From Liolophura sinensis (Eukaryota > Mollusca > Polyplacophora > Chitonida > Chitonidae), in the NCBI RefSeq assembly GCF_032854445.1, contig NC_088301.1:29560402-29624401 (forward strand): a DNA stretch of 64,000 nt, written 5' to 3'. Positions 63,743 to 64,000 of the stretch are shown piece after piece. The stretch's first letter is position 1. Each line of letters begins with the position of its first letter. Under the pieces are notes generated by a model, which had not been told where the DNA came from, did not search any database, and was given only the letters and a program-made list of their open reading frames with translations. Position numbers and translations under genes: made by a program.

Positions 63743-64000
63743 TGGTCTGGTTTAGCCAAAAAATTGTAACAATTTTAATTTCATAGTAAATGTTTACTGT
63801 AATTTTCCTTTCTCGATCGCCCATAGAATATTGCTCTGTTAGCAAACATGAGTGATTCAGTGGACAAGGCGTGAAAATGAAGTAATTAGCGTCCGTATGT
63901 AACATGTGCTAGTAAGTTGAACAGCGTTCTCTCGGTGTTGACACTGGCGCGCACTGAACTCATTTTCCGCTAATATTCAACAGCTGTCACAAAGTAACTG

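Larger units (their letters stand above)
58033..64000. other. DNA downstream of the GPCR gene
   Basis: GPCR 3' UTR at the left (an AATAAA at 58775 is a candidate poly-A signal, unproven). SINEs, a hairpin and two tandem arrays follow, listed separately. From 60450 to 62900 I see no gene or repeat I can name. Confidence 0.6.

Overview
The window is animal nuclear DNA. It holds two intron-rich genes, both on the + strand, and more than twenty copies of tRNA-derived SINEs. The commonest SINE has the tail that reads roughly TTGAGTACGGCGTAAAACACC followed by (AAAT)n. From memory that tail is common in molluscs and other lophotrochozoans, so a mollusc is my best guess. There are no operons, bacterial signals or CRISPR arrays.

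Layout. 1-4540: upstream intergenic DNA with a SINE fragment, a 32-bp minisatellite and a fold-back element. 4541-25648: a complete 14-coding-exon LRRC40 orthologue (609 aa predicted, against about 602 aa in human). Every exon phase closes and the reading frame has no internal stop. Introns 10, 11 and 12 each carry a large minisatellite (21, 51 and 60 bp units). 25649-34295: intergenic DNA with a 1-kb inverted-repeat element and a cluster of SINEs. 34296-58032: a complete 6-coding-exon rhodopsin-class peptide GPCR (434 aa predicted, or 432 with an alternative donor). Its introns hold SINEs, a 54-bp minisatellite, two broken Tc1/mariner copies and a MITE. 58033-64000: downstream DNA with SINEs, a 24-bp minisatellite split by a SINE and a 37-bp satellite with higher-order structure.

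The two genes have no evident functional link. LRRC40 is a poorly characterised intracellular leucine-rich-repeat protein. The GPCR is a membrane receptor, probably for a neuropeptide. They are connected by a retrotransposition event: a SINE on the minus strand in GPCR intron 1 carries LRRC40 exon 13, its donor region and about 65 bp of intron 13 in place of part of its own sequence.

The observations I rate highest are (1) that exon-carrying chimeric SINE; (2) a 34-bp tandem repeat that has multiplied the 3' splice site in front of GPCR exon 3, leaving five decoy AGs upstream of the real one; and (3) a 12-copy, 60-bp array in LRRC40 intron 12 in which every unit carries a fused acceptor/donor motif resembling a zero-length-exon (recursive) splice site. 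All exon boundaries were derived by hand from splice consensus, phase and family similarity. No alignment or transcript was available.
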